The notes under the pieces are model-generated. The model did not search any database. It saw only the letters and a program-made list of their open reading frames with translations, and had not been told where the DNA came from. From the NCBI RefSeq assembly GCF_015670795.1, contig NZ_JADPCJ010000021.1, forward strand, positions 1 to 43,484: DNA of 43,484 nucleotides, given 5' to 3'. How positions within the stretch are numbered: the first letter of the stretch is position 1; the number at the start of each line of letters is the position of its first letter. The stretch is from Collinsella aerofaciens. Its GTDB lineage: Bacteria; Actinomycetota; Coriobacteriia; Coriobacteriales; Coriobacteriaceae. Both the position numbers and the translations under genes were made by a program. Shown one piece after another: positions 25,136-35,222 of this stretch.

Positions 25136-25183
25136 TTTCCCCAGATAAAACCTGCCAAAATAAACCTGTCCCTTATTGGCAGG
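25136..25183 (+). repeat. dispersed repeat, copy B
   Basis: TTTCCCCAGATAAAACC followed by CCTGCCAAAA (25151-25160), TAAACCTGTCCC and ATTGGCAGG (ends 25183). Same orientation as copy A, 500 bp away, with few differences. Confidence 0.9.
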
Positions 25184-25334
25184 TCAGTTAACGCAGTGCA
25201 GGTTGAGCATATGCGAGCGAGCGGGCTCCGGGTGCGGTAAGGTGACGTGAAACAAGCGGGCGCTGACCTTTTGGTCGCGCCCGTGAAGTTGAACGTCAGA
25301 TTGCCGTGCCCGGGGCCCGCGCAGCGCCGAGCAG

Positions 25335-25361
25335 TTACGCCGTTTGTAAAACGGCGTAACC
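25335..25361. terminator. hairpin at the 3' end of larE
   Basis: GTTACGCCGTTT pairs with AAACGGCGTAAC around a 3-nt loop, a perfect 12-bp stem. It overlaps the end of larE (minus strand) and is a candidate terminator, though without a long T-run. Confidence 0.55.
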
Positions 25362-26239
25362 TAAAGATTCATGTTGCCGTGGATGTAGGGGGTGACCTCG
25401 GGGGAGATATGGTCGCAGCCCAGTTCGCGCAGCGCGGACTCGATAACGGCGGGCAGCGGGGTTTTGCCCTCGGCATCGACGGCGTTGCCGCCGAGGGCAG
25501 CAATCTTGGCGACATCTGCGGGTGCGGCCTCGATATGCATGCAGCCGCCGATCAAGCGCGCGCGTACCTGTGCCAGATCAAGATCGTGCAGGTAATCCTC
25601 GCAGGCGCGGATTAAATCGACCTTCTCGCGCGTAAGCTCCTCGCCCGTGGGGACGCGCGTGGCAAGACATGCTCCCGCCGGCAGGTTCCAAACGGGATAA
25701 CCCCATGCGCGCAGCAGCTCGCGCTCTTCGTCCTTGGTAAAGCCGACCTCCATAAGGGGTGAGCGTACGCCGAGCTCTTCTGCCGCACGCATGCCGGGGC
25801 GGTAGTCACCGCGATCGCTTGCATTGCTGCCATCGATGACGGTGGGAAAGCCGAGCGACTTGGCGTGGTTGACGATGGCGGTAAAGCCGGCGTGCTTGCA
25901 GTGGTAGCAGCGATTGGCATCGTTGCAGGCTACTTGGGGGAGCTGCAGCTGATCAACCGAAAGATTGAGCACGGGGAGCTTAAAATGCGGCCCCTCATTG
26001 GCCTGCCCATCAACGGACTGCTCAAACGAAGCCTGCTCGGGCGTGCCGATGAGCGGCGTGGTGAGATGGACGAGGAGGGTATTGGTAGGCATGACGCGGG
26101 CGCATACGGCGGCCAAAAAGCTGCTGTCAACGCCGCCGGAAAACCCGATAGCCACGCGCCTGTATGCCAAAAGCAGCTGTTCGAGCGCCGATAGCTTGTC
26201 TTGAAGCTCCTCTGCGGGTGCCGTGGTGTCTAAAATCAT
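25361..26239 (-). CDS. larE: ATP-dependent sacrificial sulfur transferase LarE
   Basis: 292 residues. LarE builds the nickel-pincer nucleotide cofactor of lactate racemase by activating a carboxylate with ATP and giving up sulphur. The PP-loop SGGVDSS is at 34-40, RCYHCK near the middle and GSNASDRGDYRPGMRA are family hallmarks. LPAGACLATR places the Cys equivalent to the sulphur donor. The start at 26239 has AAGGA 8 nt upstream. larA, larB and larC are not in the window, so it is an orphan here; other NPN enzymes or a related sulphur transfer are possible. Confidence 0.93.
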   Translation of the reverse strand: MILDTTAPAEELQDKLSALEQLLLAYRRVAIGFSGGVDSSFLAAVCARVMPTNTLLVHLTTPLIGTPEQASFEQSVDGQANEGPHFKLPVLNLSVDQLQLPQVACNDANRCYHCKHAGFTAIVNHAKSLGFPTVIDGSNASDRGDYRPGMRAAEELGVRSPLMEVGFTKDEERELLRAWGYPVWNLPAGACLATRVPTGEELTREKVDLIRACEDYLHDLDLAQVRARLIGGCMHIEAAPADVAKIAALGGNAVDAEGKTPLPAVIESALRELGCDHISPEVTPYIHGNMNL

Positions 26240-26412
26240 GAAACGATCCTTATCGTTGAGTACTCGATCGAAAACTATAATCCTAATGCGTTACTTGCCA
26301 TAAGACTTCTATCTGTGTAACGAAAGTGCAATATGGCATATACGTTATATACAAGTTGCCAAATGCGGTAGAGTTGCAGCAACGCGACAGCGAGAGTCGA
26401 TGGGGGACCGAT

Positions 26413-27063
26413 ATGATCAAGGCTGTTATTTTTGACATGGATGGAACGCTGGTCGATACCGAGCGTTTGGGGATTAAGGCCTGGAAGGCAGGCGCCGCTG
26501 AGCTGGGGCTCGCGATTGATGAAGCGCTGATCCATCAGTTTATCGGCCGCACGCTGCCCGATGTTATGGACATCCTTGATAAGCATTATGGCAGCCACGA
26601 AACCACCGAGGCGATCTATCGTCGCCACAAGGAGATTCGCGACGAGATGGTCAAGACCGAACTGGAACTTAAGGCCTGTGCCGCCGAGTGCCTAGACGAG
26701 CTGCTGGCTGCGGGCTATCACGTGGGTCTAGCGACGTCGTCGCGCCTCGTTACGGCCGAGCGCAACCTTAAGATGGTCGGTCTTTTTGACAAGTTTGAAA
26801 CGGTAACGTGTGGCGAGGACGTCGTGCACGGCAAGCCCGACCCCGAGATGTATCTGCTCGCCTGCGAGCGCGCGGGCTTTGCTCCCGAGGAATGTGCCGT
26901 GGTCGAGGATTCGCGCAACGGCTGCGTCTCGGGCATCACGGCCGGATGCCATGTCTTCGCCGTCCCCGATATCGTGCCGCTGCCGCAGGACGTGGTGGAT
27001 GGCTGCGAGGCCGTGCTCGATACGCTGTTCGATCTGGCGGCGGCGGTCAAGGCCGTGCGCTAG
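26413..27063 (+). CDS. HAD-family phosphatase (beta-phosphoglucomutase-like)
   Basis: 216 residues. Motif I FDMDGT gives nucleophile Asp8 and acid Asp10; a helical cap follows (TERLGIKAWKAG). Motif II is LATSS, motif III the lysine in GKPDPEMYLLA, and motif IV EDSRNG. Cap type and length fit the subfamily of beta-phosphoglucomutases and sugar-phosphate phosphatases; the substrate is unknown. The ATG at 26413 has GGGGGA upstream. Convergent with the next LacI gene; terminator at 27103-27150. Confidence 0.92.
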   Translation: MIKAVIFDMDGTLVDTERLGIKAWKAGAAELGLAIDEALIHQFIGRTLPDVMDILDKHYGSHETTEAIYRRHKEIRDEMVKTELELKACAAECLDELLAAGYHVGLATSSRLVTAERNLKMVGLFDKFETVTCGEDVVHGKPDPEMYLLACERAGFAPEECAVVEDSRNGCVSGITAGCHVFAVPDIVPLPQDVVDGCEAVLDTLFDLAAAVKAVR

Positions 27064-27102
27064 ACAATTGCGGTGTTGAAACGAGCAATTGCCCACGTTT
27101 GC

Positions 27103-27150
27103 GCTCAAGCAAAAGGGGTCCGGCAATGGTCGGGCCCCTTTTGCTTGAGC
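27103..27150. terminator. bidirectional terminator, HAD gene / LacI gene
   Basis: GCTCAAGCAAAAGGGGTCCG pairs with CGGGCCCCTTTTGCTTGAGC (one mismatch, about 19 bp). A and T tracts within the arms suit both directions. Confidence 0.9.
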
Positions 27151-27176
27151 GGCGACTTAGCATACTTGCGGGTGTG

Positions 27177-28289
27177 CTATAGATACGCACCGAGGTTGAT
27201 GGCCGTGGCGTCGGTCTGGCTGCTTGCCTGGGTGCTGGCGCGTTCCAGCAGGAACGGCCGCACGAGTTCTTGGCGGTTGATGTCCTCGATGGCCGTGACC
27301 GCGGTGACGGTGCGCGCGGCAGAGCTGACGTGGATATGCTTGGTCTTTGTCGGGACCTTGTTCTCGATTTGCTCCATGAGCAATTGAACGCCCTTGCGGC
27401 CAATCTCGTAGCCCGGGGGCGCTACCGTAGTGAGCGGGACCGATCCGCTCCAAGCGAGTGGGTTGCCATCGCAACCTGCTACGCGTACTTGCCCGGGGAC
27501 GGCGATGCCTTTGTCGACCAGCGCCGAGATGACGCCCGAGGCCAGCACGTCGGTCAGACCGACGACAAAATCGGGGCGTTCGTCGGCGGGGCGCGCGGCG
27601 ATTTGGGCGCCGATGCCGTAGCCGTCGGCGGCGGTATTCCATTCGCCGGCGTCGATGACTTCGATCTTGATATCGGGGTGCAGGGCGAGCGCCTTATGAA
27701 TGCCAAGGACGCGCAGGGTGAGTTGCATAAATGCTGCTCTACCCACAACGGTGATATGGCGTGCGCCGCGGGCGATGGCAAGTTCGGCAATGATGCGACC
27801 CTGGGCCTCGTTGTCGGCCGCTACGTAGTAGCCGGGCTCGGAGCAATGGATGTCCAGATGGACGATCGGCACGGGCATTTTAGTCATGGCCGGATGCCAG
27901 TCGGGGGACGCCATGGGCTGAACCATGACGCCGGACATCTGCGTGCCCATAAAATAGCGCAGGTAATGGTCCTCGAGAATGTCGTCGTTATCGGCGTTGG
28001 CGATGAGCAAGTCGTAGCCGTGCTTGCGGGCCTCGTTGTGGGCGCCGCTGGCGATTTGGAGCGAAAAGCCGTGATCGAGACGGGGGAGCACCAGGCCAAA
28101 GGACTTGGTGGCGCCGCCCGCGAGCTGACGGGCGCTTTGGTTGGGCAGGTAGCCAAGGCGATTGATGGTCTCGTTGATGAGCTTGAGGGTCTCGGGGCGC
28201 AGCTTTTCGGGGTGGTTGAGCGCGTTGGAAACCGTGCCCAGCGAAACCCCGGCCTCGCGCGCGACGTCGCTGATTTTTACCTTTGCCAT
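27177..28289 (-). CDS. LacI-family transcriptional regulator
   Basis: 370 residues from the ATG at 28289. HTH VKISDVAREAGVSLGTVSNALN is followed by the hinge QSARQLAGG and a sugar-binding domain with GLVLPRLDHGFS, VVPQ-type pocket residues and VAGCDGNPLAW. A short Ser/Thr/Ala-rich tail follows. AAAGGGG lies 5 nt before this ATG. No metabolic gene lies in an obvious operon with it, so its target is not visible; glmS begins 311 bp away in the opposite direction. It could act at distance. Confidence 0.92.
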   Translation of the reverse strand: MAKVKISDVAREAGVSLGTVSNALNHPEKLRPETLKLINETINRLGYLPNQSARQLAGGATKSFGLVLPRLDHGFSLQIASGAHNEARKHGYDLLIANADNDDILEDHYLRYFMGTQMSGVMVQPMASPDWHPAMTKMPVPIVHLDIHCSEPGYYVAADNEAQGRIIAELAIARGARHITVVGRAAFMQLTLRVLGIHKALALHPDIKIEVIDAGEWNTAADGYGIGAQIAARPADERPDFVVGLTDVLASGVISALVDKGIAVPGQVRVAGCDGNPLAWSGSVPLTTVAPPGYEIGRKGVQLLMEQIENKVPTKTKHIHVSSAARTVTAVTAIEDINRQELVRPFLLERASTQASSQTDATAINLGAYL

Positions 28290-28340
28290 AGCGGCCCCTT
28301 TGATGCGTTTCAAGTACAAGCCAGATTGTAGCATCCTAAA

Positions 28341-28390
28341 CCTACCAAAAAGGGACAGGTTTATTTTGGCAGGTTTATCTGGGGAAACGC
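28341..28390 (-). repeat. dispersed repeat, copy C (reverse orientation)
   Basis: Plus strand reads CCTACCAAAAAGGGACAGG, TTTATTTTGGCAGG and TTTATCTGGGGAAACGC. It is the reverse complement of copies A and B with one change in the stem. It lies in the leader region between lacI and glmS. Confidence 0.9.
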
Positions 28391-28398
28391 CGTTGCCA

Positions 28399-28490
28399 GC
28401 GCGACCACCACGAAGGGGGCAGGTACCTTTGTGGTGGTTTGGACCGGCTGGACGTGTGTGCATCGGGTGGTATCTAAGTTGAGATACCAC
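28399..28490. promoter_or_regulatory. hairpins in the glmS upstream region
   Basis: ACCACCACGAAGG (about 28400) pairs with CCTTTGTGGTGGT (one G-U). GTGGTATCT (28467-28475) pairs perfectly with AGATACCAC (28482-28490). A TACAAT at 28521-28526 is the likely -10 of glmS. No glmS ribozyme signature was seen. The rest of this 311-bp gap holds repeat copy C and no gene. Confidence 0.5.
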
Positions 28491-28600
28491 TTCTGGTATA
28501 TCAGCTTGCGTTTGCGTGAGTACAATACTCGAACGTTATGCGTCTCAGCGCCCCCTGTGCGTGGACGTTTTGCAGTCAAGCGGACGAAGGGATTTATCCT

Positions 28601-30448
<1,848 letters not shown>

Positions 30449-30471
30449 TTGGTTCCGCCGTTCTAGCGACT

Positions 30472-30512
30472 AAGGCTCGGCTCCGCATCAAGACGGAGCC
30501 GAGCCTTTTTTG
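30472..30512 (+). terminator. glmS intrinsic terminator
   Basis: AAGGCTCGGCTCCG (30472-30485) pairs perfectly with CGGAGCCGAGCCTT (30494-30507), then TTTTT. Confidence 0.95.
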
Positions 30513-30514
30513 CA

Positions 30515-30562
30515 TTTGACCAGATAAAACCTGCCAAAATGAACCTGTCCCTTTTTGGCAGG
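30515..30562 (+). repeat. dispersed repeat, copy D (possible gntR terminator)
   Basis: TTTGACCAGATAAAACC, CCTGCCAAAA (30530-30539) pairing with TTTTGGCAGG (30553-30562) around TGAACCTGTCCC. The hairpin ends one base before the gntR stop codon (30563-30565), so the repeat probably ends that gene's transcript. Confidence 0.9.
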
Positions 30563-31264
30563 TTAGCGGAGCTTGCTGGTCTCGAAGTACTCGGGGAACT
30601 GGTCCAGAACCTCGGTCTGGTTGCGGAACATCATGTGCAGGTGCTTGCTGACCAAAAAGCTCGCTTCGATGGGGTCGCGACCGGCGATGGCGCGGCGAAT
30701 CTGCTTGTGCTCGTTCACGATGTCCTGATTGTCGAGAACCTGCGTGGCGGCGCGCAGCCAGCGGAAGCGCTCCAGGTCGGCATTGGTCTCTTCGAGCCAC
30801 GACCACACGGTGCTGCGACATGCGATGCTAAAAATCATGTGATGCATGAGGTTGTCGCTCAAAAAGAAGCCGATGCGATCCTCTTCGGCCATGGCCTTTT
30901 CCTGCAGCGCGATGGCGCGGTCGAGCTGCTCGATGCCGGCCGACGTGGCGCGCGCACAGCACTCCACAATCACCTGCTTTTCCAGATGCTCGCGGATGTA
31001 ACAGGCACTCTCGGCAAGGGTGAGGTTGATGGGTGAGACGTAGGTACCGCTCTGGGGCACGGTGCGCACCAGGCCCTCTTGCGCCAGACGCACCAGTGCC
31101 TCGCGCACAGGGGTGCGCCCCATATCCAGGTCGTCGCAAAGTTGCTTGACGCCCAGCTTTTCGCCCGGCTTGTAGTCCAGGTAGACGATTTTGCGTCGAA
31201 TGGTGTGGTAGGACTGGTCCTGTAGGCTCGTTTCCTGCTCGCCGACGTGCATCGATTCTTCCAT
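30563..31264 (-). CDS. GntR-family regulator, FadR/FCD subgroup
   Basis: 233 residues from the ATG at 31264. The winged HTH is KLGVKQLCDDLDMGRTPVREALVRLAQEGLV (residues ~35-65), then an all-helical FCD ligand domain with the metal/ligand His pair in NLMHHMIF and the last His in HKQIRR. Subgroup members respond to organic acids or sugars. I choose 31264 because GAGG lies ~6 nt upstream; an ATG at 31294 is in frame but has no ribosome site. It is divergent from the YeiH-like exporter and is its most likely regulator. Confidence 0.9.
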   Translation of the reverse strand: MEESMHVGEQETSLQDQSYHTIRRKIVYLDYKPGEKLGVKQLCDDLDMGRTPVREALVRLAQEGLVRTVPQSGTYVSPINLTLAESACYIREHLEKQVIVECCARATSAGIEQLDRAIALQEKAMAEEDRIGFFLSDNLMHHMIFSIACRSTVWSWLEETNADLERFRWLRAATQVLDNQDIVNEHKQIRRAIAGRDPIEASFLVSKHLHMMFRNQTEVLDQFPEYFETSKLR

Positions 31265-31457
31265 AGCGCCTCGCAACTGTTCTATCAAACTCATATGTCA
31301 GTTGTTAATTATGCCGCGAATCAGCTCTCCACGGTGGGTAATTCGGCTGTTGCCTGAGAACTATTGCGGCATCTTAGTCTGTGTTTGCGCAAGGCTGCGC
31401 TCAATGTTGCCGTATCATAAGCCGTCGAAAACGTGAAATAGAAAGAAGGAATCCCAT

Positions 31458-32492
31458 ATGCAACTGGCAAATATCGTACGCGAGCGCTGGAAAGGCGTTT
31501 TGTTCTGCCTGATCATCGCCATTCCCGCGACGTTGCTCGGCAAACAAATTGAGGTGGTCGGCGGTCCGGTATTTGCCATCCTCTTTGGCATGGTCTTGGC
31601 GCTCGTCTTTCCCAAGAATCGTCACGAACAGCTCGCCGCCGGCGTCACCTATACGTCCAAAAAAGTCTTGCAGTACGCGGTTATCCTGCTTGGCTTTGGC
31701 ATGAACCTCTCCCAGATTCTGTCCAAGGGCGCCCAGTCGCTACCGATTATCGTGGCGACAATCTCGACCTCGCTTGTCATCGCCTTTGTGCTCTGCCGCG
31801 TTATGAACGTGCCGGGTAAGATCGCGACGCTTGTGGGTGTGGGTTCGTCGATTTGCGGCGGTTCTGCTATCGCCGCGACCGCACCCGTCATCGACGCCGA
31901 CGATCGCGAGATTGCCCAGGCCATTTCGGTCATCTTCCTGTTTAACGTTATCGCGGCGCTCGTGTTTCCGACGCTCGGCGGCATGCTCGGGCTGACCAAC
32001 GAGGGTTTTGGCCTGTTTGCCGGCACCGCCATCAACGACACCTCGTCCGTAACGGCTGCGGCGAGCGCCTGGGACAGCATGCATCCCGGCGCCAATGTGC
32101 TCGAGAGCGCCACGGTGGTCAAGCTCACCAGGACGCTGGCCATTATTCCCATCACGTTGGTCCTCGCATGCTGGCAGATGCATCTGGCGCGCAAGGCCGG
32201 CGGTGACGCCAAAAACACGTTCTCCCTTAAACGCGCGTTTCCCATGTTTGTGCTGTTCTTTGTGCTGGCGAGCGTGATCACTACGGTGCTTCAGCTTCCT
32301 GCATCCATTACGGCGCCCATCAAGGAGTTGTCGAAGTTCTTTATTGTGATGGCCATGGCGGCTATTGGTTTTAATACCGATATCGTCGAGCTGGTCAAAA
32401 AGGGCGGCAAGCCCATCGCGCTGGGCTTTTGCTGCTGGATTGGCATTGCGTGCATGAGTTTGGGAATGCAGCACGTGCTGGGAATCTGGTAG
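31458..32492 (+). CDS. YeiH-family (UPF0324) putative sulfate exporter
   Basis: 344 residues with about nine to ten membrane segments. The family signature is visible: LLGFGMNLSQIL, GVGSSICGGSAIAATAPVI, and GTAINDTSSVTAAASAW. YeiH-type proteins are annotated as putative sulfate exporters on thin evidence; the substrate is not established. The ATG at 31458 has AGAAGGA upstream. Divergent from gntR across ~190 bp. The end is followed by 266 bp holding a complex hairpin. Confidence 0.9.
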   Translation: MQLANIVRERWKGVLFCLIIAIPATLLGKQIEVVGGPVFAILFGMVLALVFPKNRHEQLAAGVTYTSKKVLQYAVILLGFGMNLSQILSKGAQSLPIIVATISTSLVIAFVLCRVMNVPGKIATLVGVGSSICGGSAIAATAPVIDADDREIAQAISVIFLFNVIAALVFPTLGGMLGLTNEGFGLFAGTAINDTSSVTAAASAWDSMHPGANVLESATVVKLTRTLAIIPITLVLACWQMHLARKAGGDAKNTFSLKRAFPMFVLFFVLASVITTVLQLPASITAPIKELSKFFIVMAMAAIGFNTDIVELVKKGGKPIALGFCCWIGIACMSLGMQHVLGIW

Positions 32493-32522
32493 AGAAGTAG
32501 CTTATTTGCGTGCTGCGTGCTG

Positions 32523-32633
32523 GTGAGCGCATTCTCACGGTGGAGCGATAGGAGCTCTTGCGGGTATGGCTTGTCCGCAGGTTTATAAGTCCCGAAGAGC
32601 TCTTATCGCCCCGCCAGGATGGCGATGCGGGGC
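32523..32633 (+). other. nested, mutually exclusive hairpins after yeiH-like gene
   Basis: GCGATAGGAGCTCTT (32545-32559) pairs with AAGAGCTCTTATCGC (32595-32609, one G-U), with GCGG/CCGC (32560-32563/32575-32578) inside. The 3' strand ATCGC also begins ATCGCC (32605-32610), which can pair with GGCGAT (32621-32626) instead; GCCCCGC (32608-32614) can pair with GCGGGGC (32627-32633). The two folds exclude each other. A small hairpin GTGAG/CTCAC precedes it at 32523-32538. The role is unknown: 3' UTR of yeiH or leader of the next gene. Confidence 0.65.
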
Positions 32634-32758
32634 AACACCTATACTCGCAGGACGGCGCTTTCTGCCCTATAGTGTTTGGTGAGCAATATCGTTCAATTTT
32701 GAAACACTCGGTCGTGTGACCGTCGGCGGTTGCACGTCGCTGCGGACAGGGGCAAATC

Positions 32759-33976
32759 ATGGATAGCGATGCCAAGCTGAACATCTTGACCGAGGCCCTG
32801 GCTGCTGCCGGGGCCTCGGCATTGGCAATCGATGCGCGTGGGGACGTCGCGATCTCGACCATGAATGACGCGGCGCTTGAGCGGGATGTGGCGGTTTTTG
32901 TCGCTGAGCGCCTCGACCGTATAGGAGACGGTGCGCGTCTGGTTATGGGGCGTGCGGGTGCGCGCCTGAGCCTGACCGTTCGCCCCACCGACAAAGAGGG
33001 CGGGGGCCTTTGGGTCGTCGTGGTCCGCAAGGTGCGCGGCGCCGCGGCGCATGCGGGTATCGAGTGGCTCAACGCCGACGAGGTTGAGGCCCGCTACGAA
33101 TCGAGTGCGTATGGCATCGTTGAGGGGGCGACCTCGGTGGCTGCGCCGGTCGCCGAGAGCTACGCACGCGGTGTGCCCCTTATGCTCGAGGGTGAGCTGG
33201 GAGCGGGCCAGGTCGAGATCGCCAAGCGCCTCTATCTGGACGGTCCTTTTGCCGGTCAGCCCTTTGTTTCCGTTGCGCTCGATGAGCTCACCGAGCGCGG
33301 TTGGCGCCATGTGCTCAAAAGCGCCGAATCGCCGCTGTTCCAAACGGGGCTGACCCTTTGCATTGAGGGCTGGAATGCGGTTGGCCCCCAGCGCCTCCGC
33401 GAGCTGGTCTCCACGATGACCGACACCGCGTTGGCGACGCGCTGCCATGTGGTGCTGACAGCGAATGACATGCCGGGCGGCGGCGAAAGTGATCAAGCCG
33501 CCTTTGTGACCGAGCGCCTCGCCTGTGCGGTGAGCGTGGCGCCGGCAATCGCCGAGCAGGGAGCCGCGTCGACGAAGGCTGCGCGCTATTTGGAATATCT
33601 CGCTGATGCATTTGGGACGGCAGCGCCCACGCTGTCTGCCGCGGCGACGAAGACGCTCGATGCTTACCGCTGGCCGCGCAATTATCTGCAGCTCCGCGAG
33701 GTCTCGGAACGACTGTATATATTGGTGGGGGCGGGCACGGTGGACCGCGCTGTGGCGGAGGAAGTGCTCGCCCAAGAGGACGTGATTAAGACCGCAACCT
33801 TTGGCGCCCCGACGCTCGAAAGTGACCTGTATATCCTGCGACCGCTGGCCGATACCGAGCGAGATATCGCGCATCTGGTTGTAGATCATCTCCACGGCAA
33901 CCGAACCCGTGCGGCGGAGGTGCTGGGCATAAGCCGTACAACGCTGTGGCGCTTGCTGAAGGACGATGACCGTTGA
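32759..33976 (+). CDS. NtrC/PrpR-like regulator with degenerate AAA+ domain
   Basis: 405 residues. N-terminal ~115 residues: a signal-sensing region (family unclear). The middle (~115-340) aligns by eye with the AAA+ domain of sigma-54 activators. But Walker A is GELGAGQVEIA (145-155) where the family has GExGTGKE, and the GAFTGA loop is absent. The Walker B site is also lost (LTLCIEGWNAVGP). The C-terminal Fis-type HTH is intact: NRTRAAEVLGISRTTLWRLLK. It probably binds DNA but cannot hydrolyse ATP or drive sigma-54 polymerase. ATG 32759 follows GGACAGGGG. It follows yeiH on the same strand, yet the 266-bp structured gap suggests its own leader. Confidence 0.75.
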   Translation: MDSDAKLNILTEALAAAGASALAIDARGDVAISTMNDAALERDVAVFVAERLDRIGDGARLVMGRAGARLSLTVRPTDKEGGGLWVVVVRKVRGAAAHAGIEWLNADEVEARYESSAYGIVEGATSVAAPVAESYARGVPLMLEGELGAGQVEIAKRLYLDGPFAGQPFVSVALDELTERGWRHVLKSAESPLFQTGLTLCIEGWNAVGPQRLRELVSTMTDTALATRCHVVLTANDMPGGGESDQAAFVTERLACAVSVAPAIAEQGAASTKAARYLEYLADAFGTAAPTLSAAATKTLDAYRWPRNYLQLREVSERLYILVGAGTVDRAVAEEVLAQEDVIKTATFGAPTLESDLYILRPLADTERDIAHLVVDHLHGNRTRAAEVLGISRTTLWRLLKDDDR

Positions 33977-34060
33977 GCGAGGCGCCCGTGACCGCGCGCG
34001 ACGCGTGTGCTACAGTCCAAAGCGTTATTGTTTCGATTTGGTTACGGCGTGCGAGGGCAT

Positions 34061-34636
34061 ATGGCTGAGACTTCAAAACCGAGCCGCAGAAGGCGGAGTG
34101 CCGCGCCGGTCAACCGACGCACAACATCGGTGACGTGGGGCAAACACGCCTCGGGGTTTGATGGCTCGTTCAAGCGCACTAAATACGGCTATCCTTCGGC
34201 AAGCGCCCGCTTGGCAATGCAGGCAGAGTCCTCGCTGTTGGGCCGCAAACGCGTGGTGGGATCAAAGCTCAAGCACGACGGAACGCTCGGCTACATCAGC
34301 CGCGGGGCGGCTCGCCGCAGCGGGCTCAATCCCGCCGGCTGGCATCGCTACGTGCCGATTGTGGCCGCCGTTGCAGTGATCGTCATCGCGCTCGCTGCGC
34401 TCGGATATGCCGGCGGTGGCGCCAACTTGGACGCAATGTTTAAATCGCCCGAGCTCGCGCATGCAGGCACAGAAGTTGTCGAGGGCGCACAGACCCAGAC
34501 GGGCGTTGCGCCCCAGCGCGGTATCGTCGCGGCGGCCTCCACCATCGCCGATGCGCAAAAGGACGAAGACAAGCAAGGCGACGACGTCGAAACGGCCCAG
34601 ACGAACGAAACGACGAAAACGGCGACGTCAATATAA
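34061..34636 (+). CDS. membrane protein with basic N-terminal half, function unknown
   Basis: 191 residues, not recognised. A very basic N-terminal half (KPSRRRRSA, WGKHASGFDGSFKR) is followed by one transmembrane segment at about 105-123 (VPIVAAVAVIVIALAALGY). The remainder is an Ala/Thr/Gln/Asp-rich tail. Topology: N-terminus in the cytoplasm, tail outside. Start at 34061 (MAETSKPS) has GCGAGGG upstream; the longer frame at 34007 lacks support. Confidence 0.7.
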   Translation: MAETSKPSRRRRSAAPVNRRTTSVTWGKHASGFDGSFKRTKYGYPSASARLAMQAESSLLGRKRVVGSKLKHDGTLGYISRGAARRSGLNPAGWHRYVPIVAAVAVIVIALAALGYAGGGANLDAMFKSPELAHAGTEVVEGAQTQTGVAPQRGIVAAASTIADAQKDEDKQGDDVETAQTNETTKTATSI

Positions 34637-34645
34637 GTTGCGAGT

Positions 34646-34684
34646 GGGGTAGCTAAAATAGCCCCGTCCCAAATTAGCTACCCC
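34646..34684. terminator. hairpin between two convergent genes
   Basis: GGGGTAGCTAA (34646-34656) pairs perfectly with TTAGCTACCCC (34674-34684) around a 17-nt loop with GTCCC. It may end both the 34061 gene and the nitroreductase, but has no T-run, so it could be one of the dispersed hairpins. Confidence 0.55.
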
Positions 34685-34700
34685 TGCTGACGTTCCTGTA

Positions 34701-35222
34701 CTATTTCACGTACACCACGTTGTTGCGGCGCGGCTTTGCCTCGGGTAGCGTGTCCTCGGCGTAGCCAAGAATGCAGTTACCGACGCCGCGCAGGCTGCCG
34801 TCGGCGGGCAGGCCCCAGCTGGCCAGCAGCTCCAGGCCCTCGGGCGAGTCAAAGACCTCATGCGCGCGGTGAATCCAGCACGAATCGACACCCAGTGCAT
34901 AGGCGGCGTTGAGCAAGTTGCCCATGGCGAGCGAGCCGTCTTCCAGATGTGTGGGCACGCTGCGGTCAACCAGCACCACCACAACGGTCTTGGCGCCATA
35001 GAAGGGGTCGCTGTTGCTGTCCATGACCTGGGCGTTGAGCTGTGAGAGATGCTCGACGGTCGCGGGGTCGGTGACGGCGACAAACGTCACCGGCTGGCGG
35101 CCCATGCCGCTCGGTGCATATTGGCCGGCTTCGATAATACGTGCAAGCTTTTCAGCCTCGACGGGACGATCGCTGTAGTTGCGGCAGCTGCGGCGGTGAA
35201 TGAGTGCTTCGATAGTCTCCAT
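34701..35222 (-). CDS. nitroreductase-family flavoprotein
   Basis: 173 residues from the ATG at 35222. The FMN-binding start is RRSCRNYSDRPV, followed by APSGMGRQPVTFV, LEDGSLAMGNLLNAAYALG and GNCILGYAE. Typical members are FMN-dependent oxidoreductases using NAD(P)H to reduce nitro or quinone compounds; the real substrate is open. AAGGAG is 5 nt upstream. An in-frame start at 35318 would add 32 residues without family support. Convergent with the upstream gene. Confidence 0.92.
   Translation of the reverse strand: METIEALIHRRSCRNYSDRPVEAEKLARIIEAGQYAPSGMGRQPVTFVAVTDPATVEHLSQLNAQVMDSNSDPFYGAKTVVVVLVDRSVPTHLEDGSLAMGNLLNAAYALGVDSCWIHRAHEVFDSPEGLELLASWGLPADGSLRGVGNCILGYAEDTLPEAKPRRNNVVYVK

Noticed and set aside
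25247..25615. 122-residue ORF opposite the end of larE
   Set aside because: Shadow of larE; no ribosome site or motif.
28391..28600. glmS ribozyme
   Set aside because: Known from Firmicutes; the conserved core bases and double pseudoknot were not seen here.
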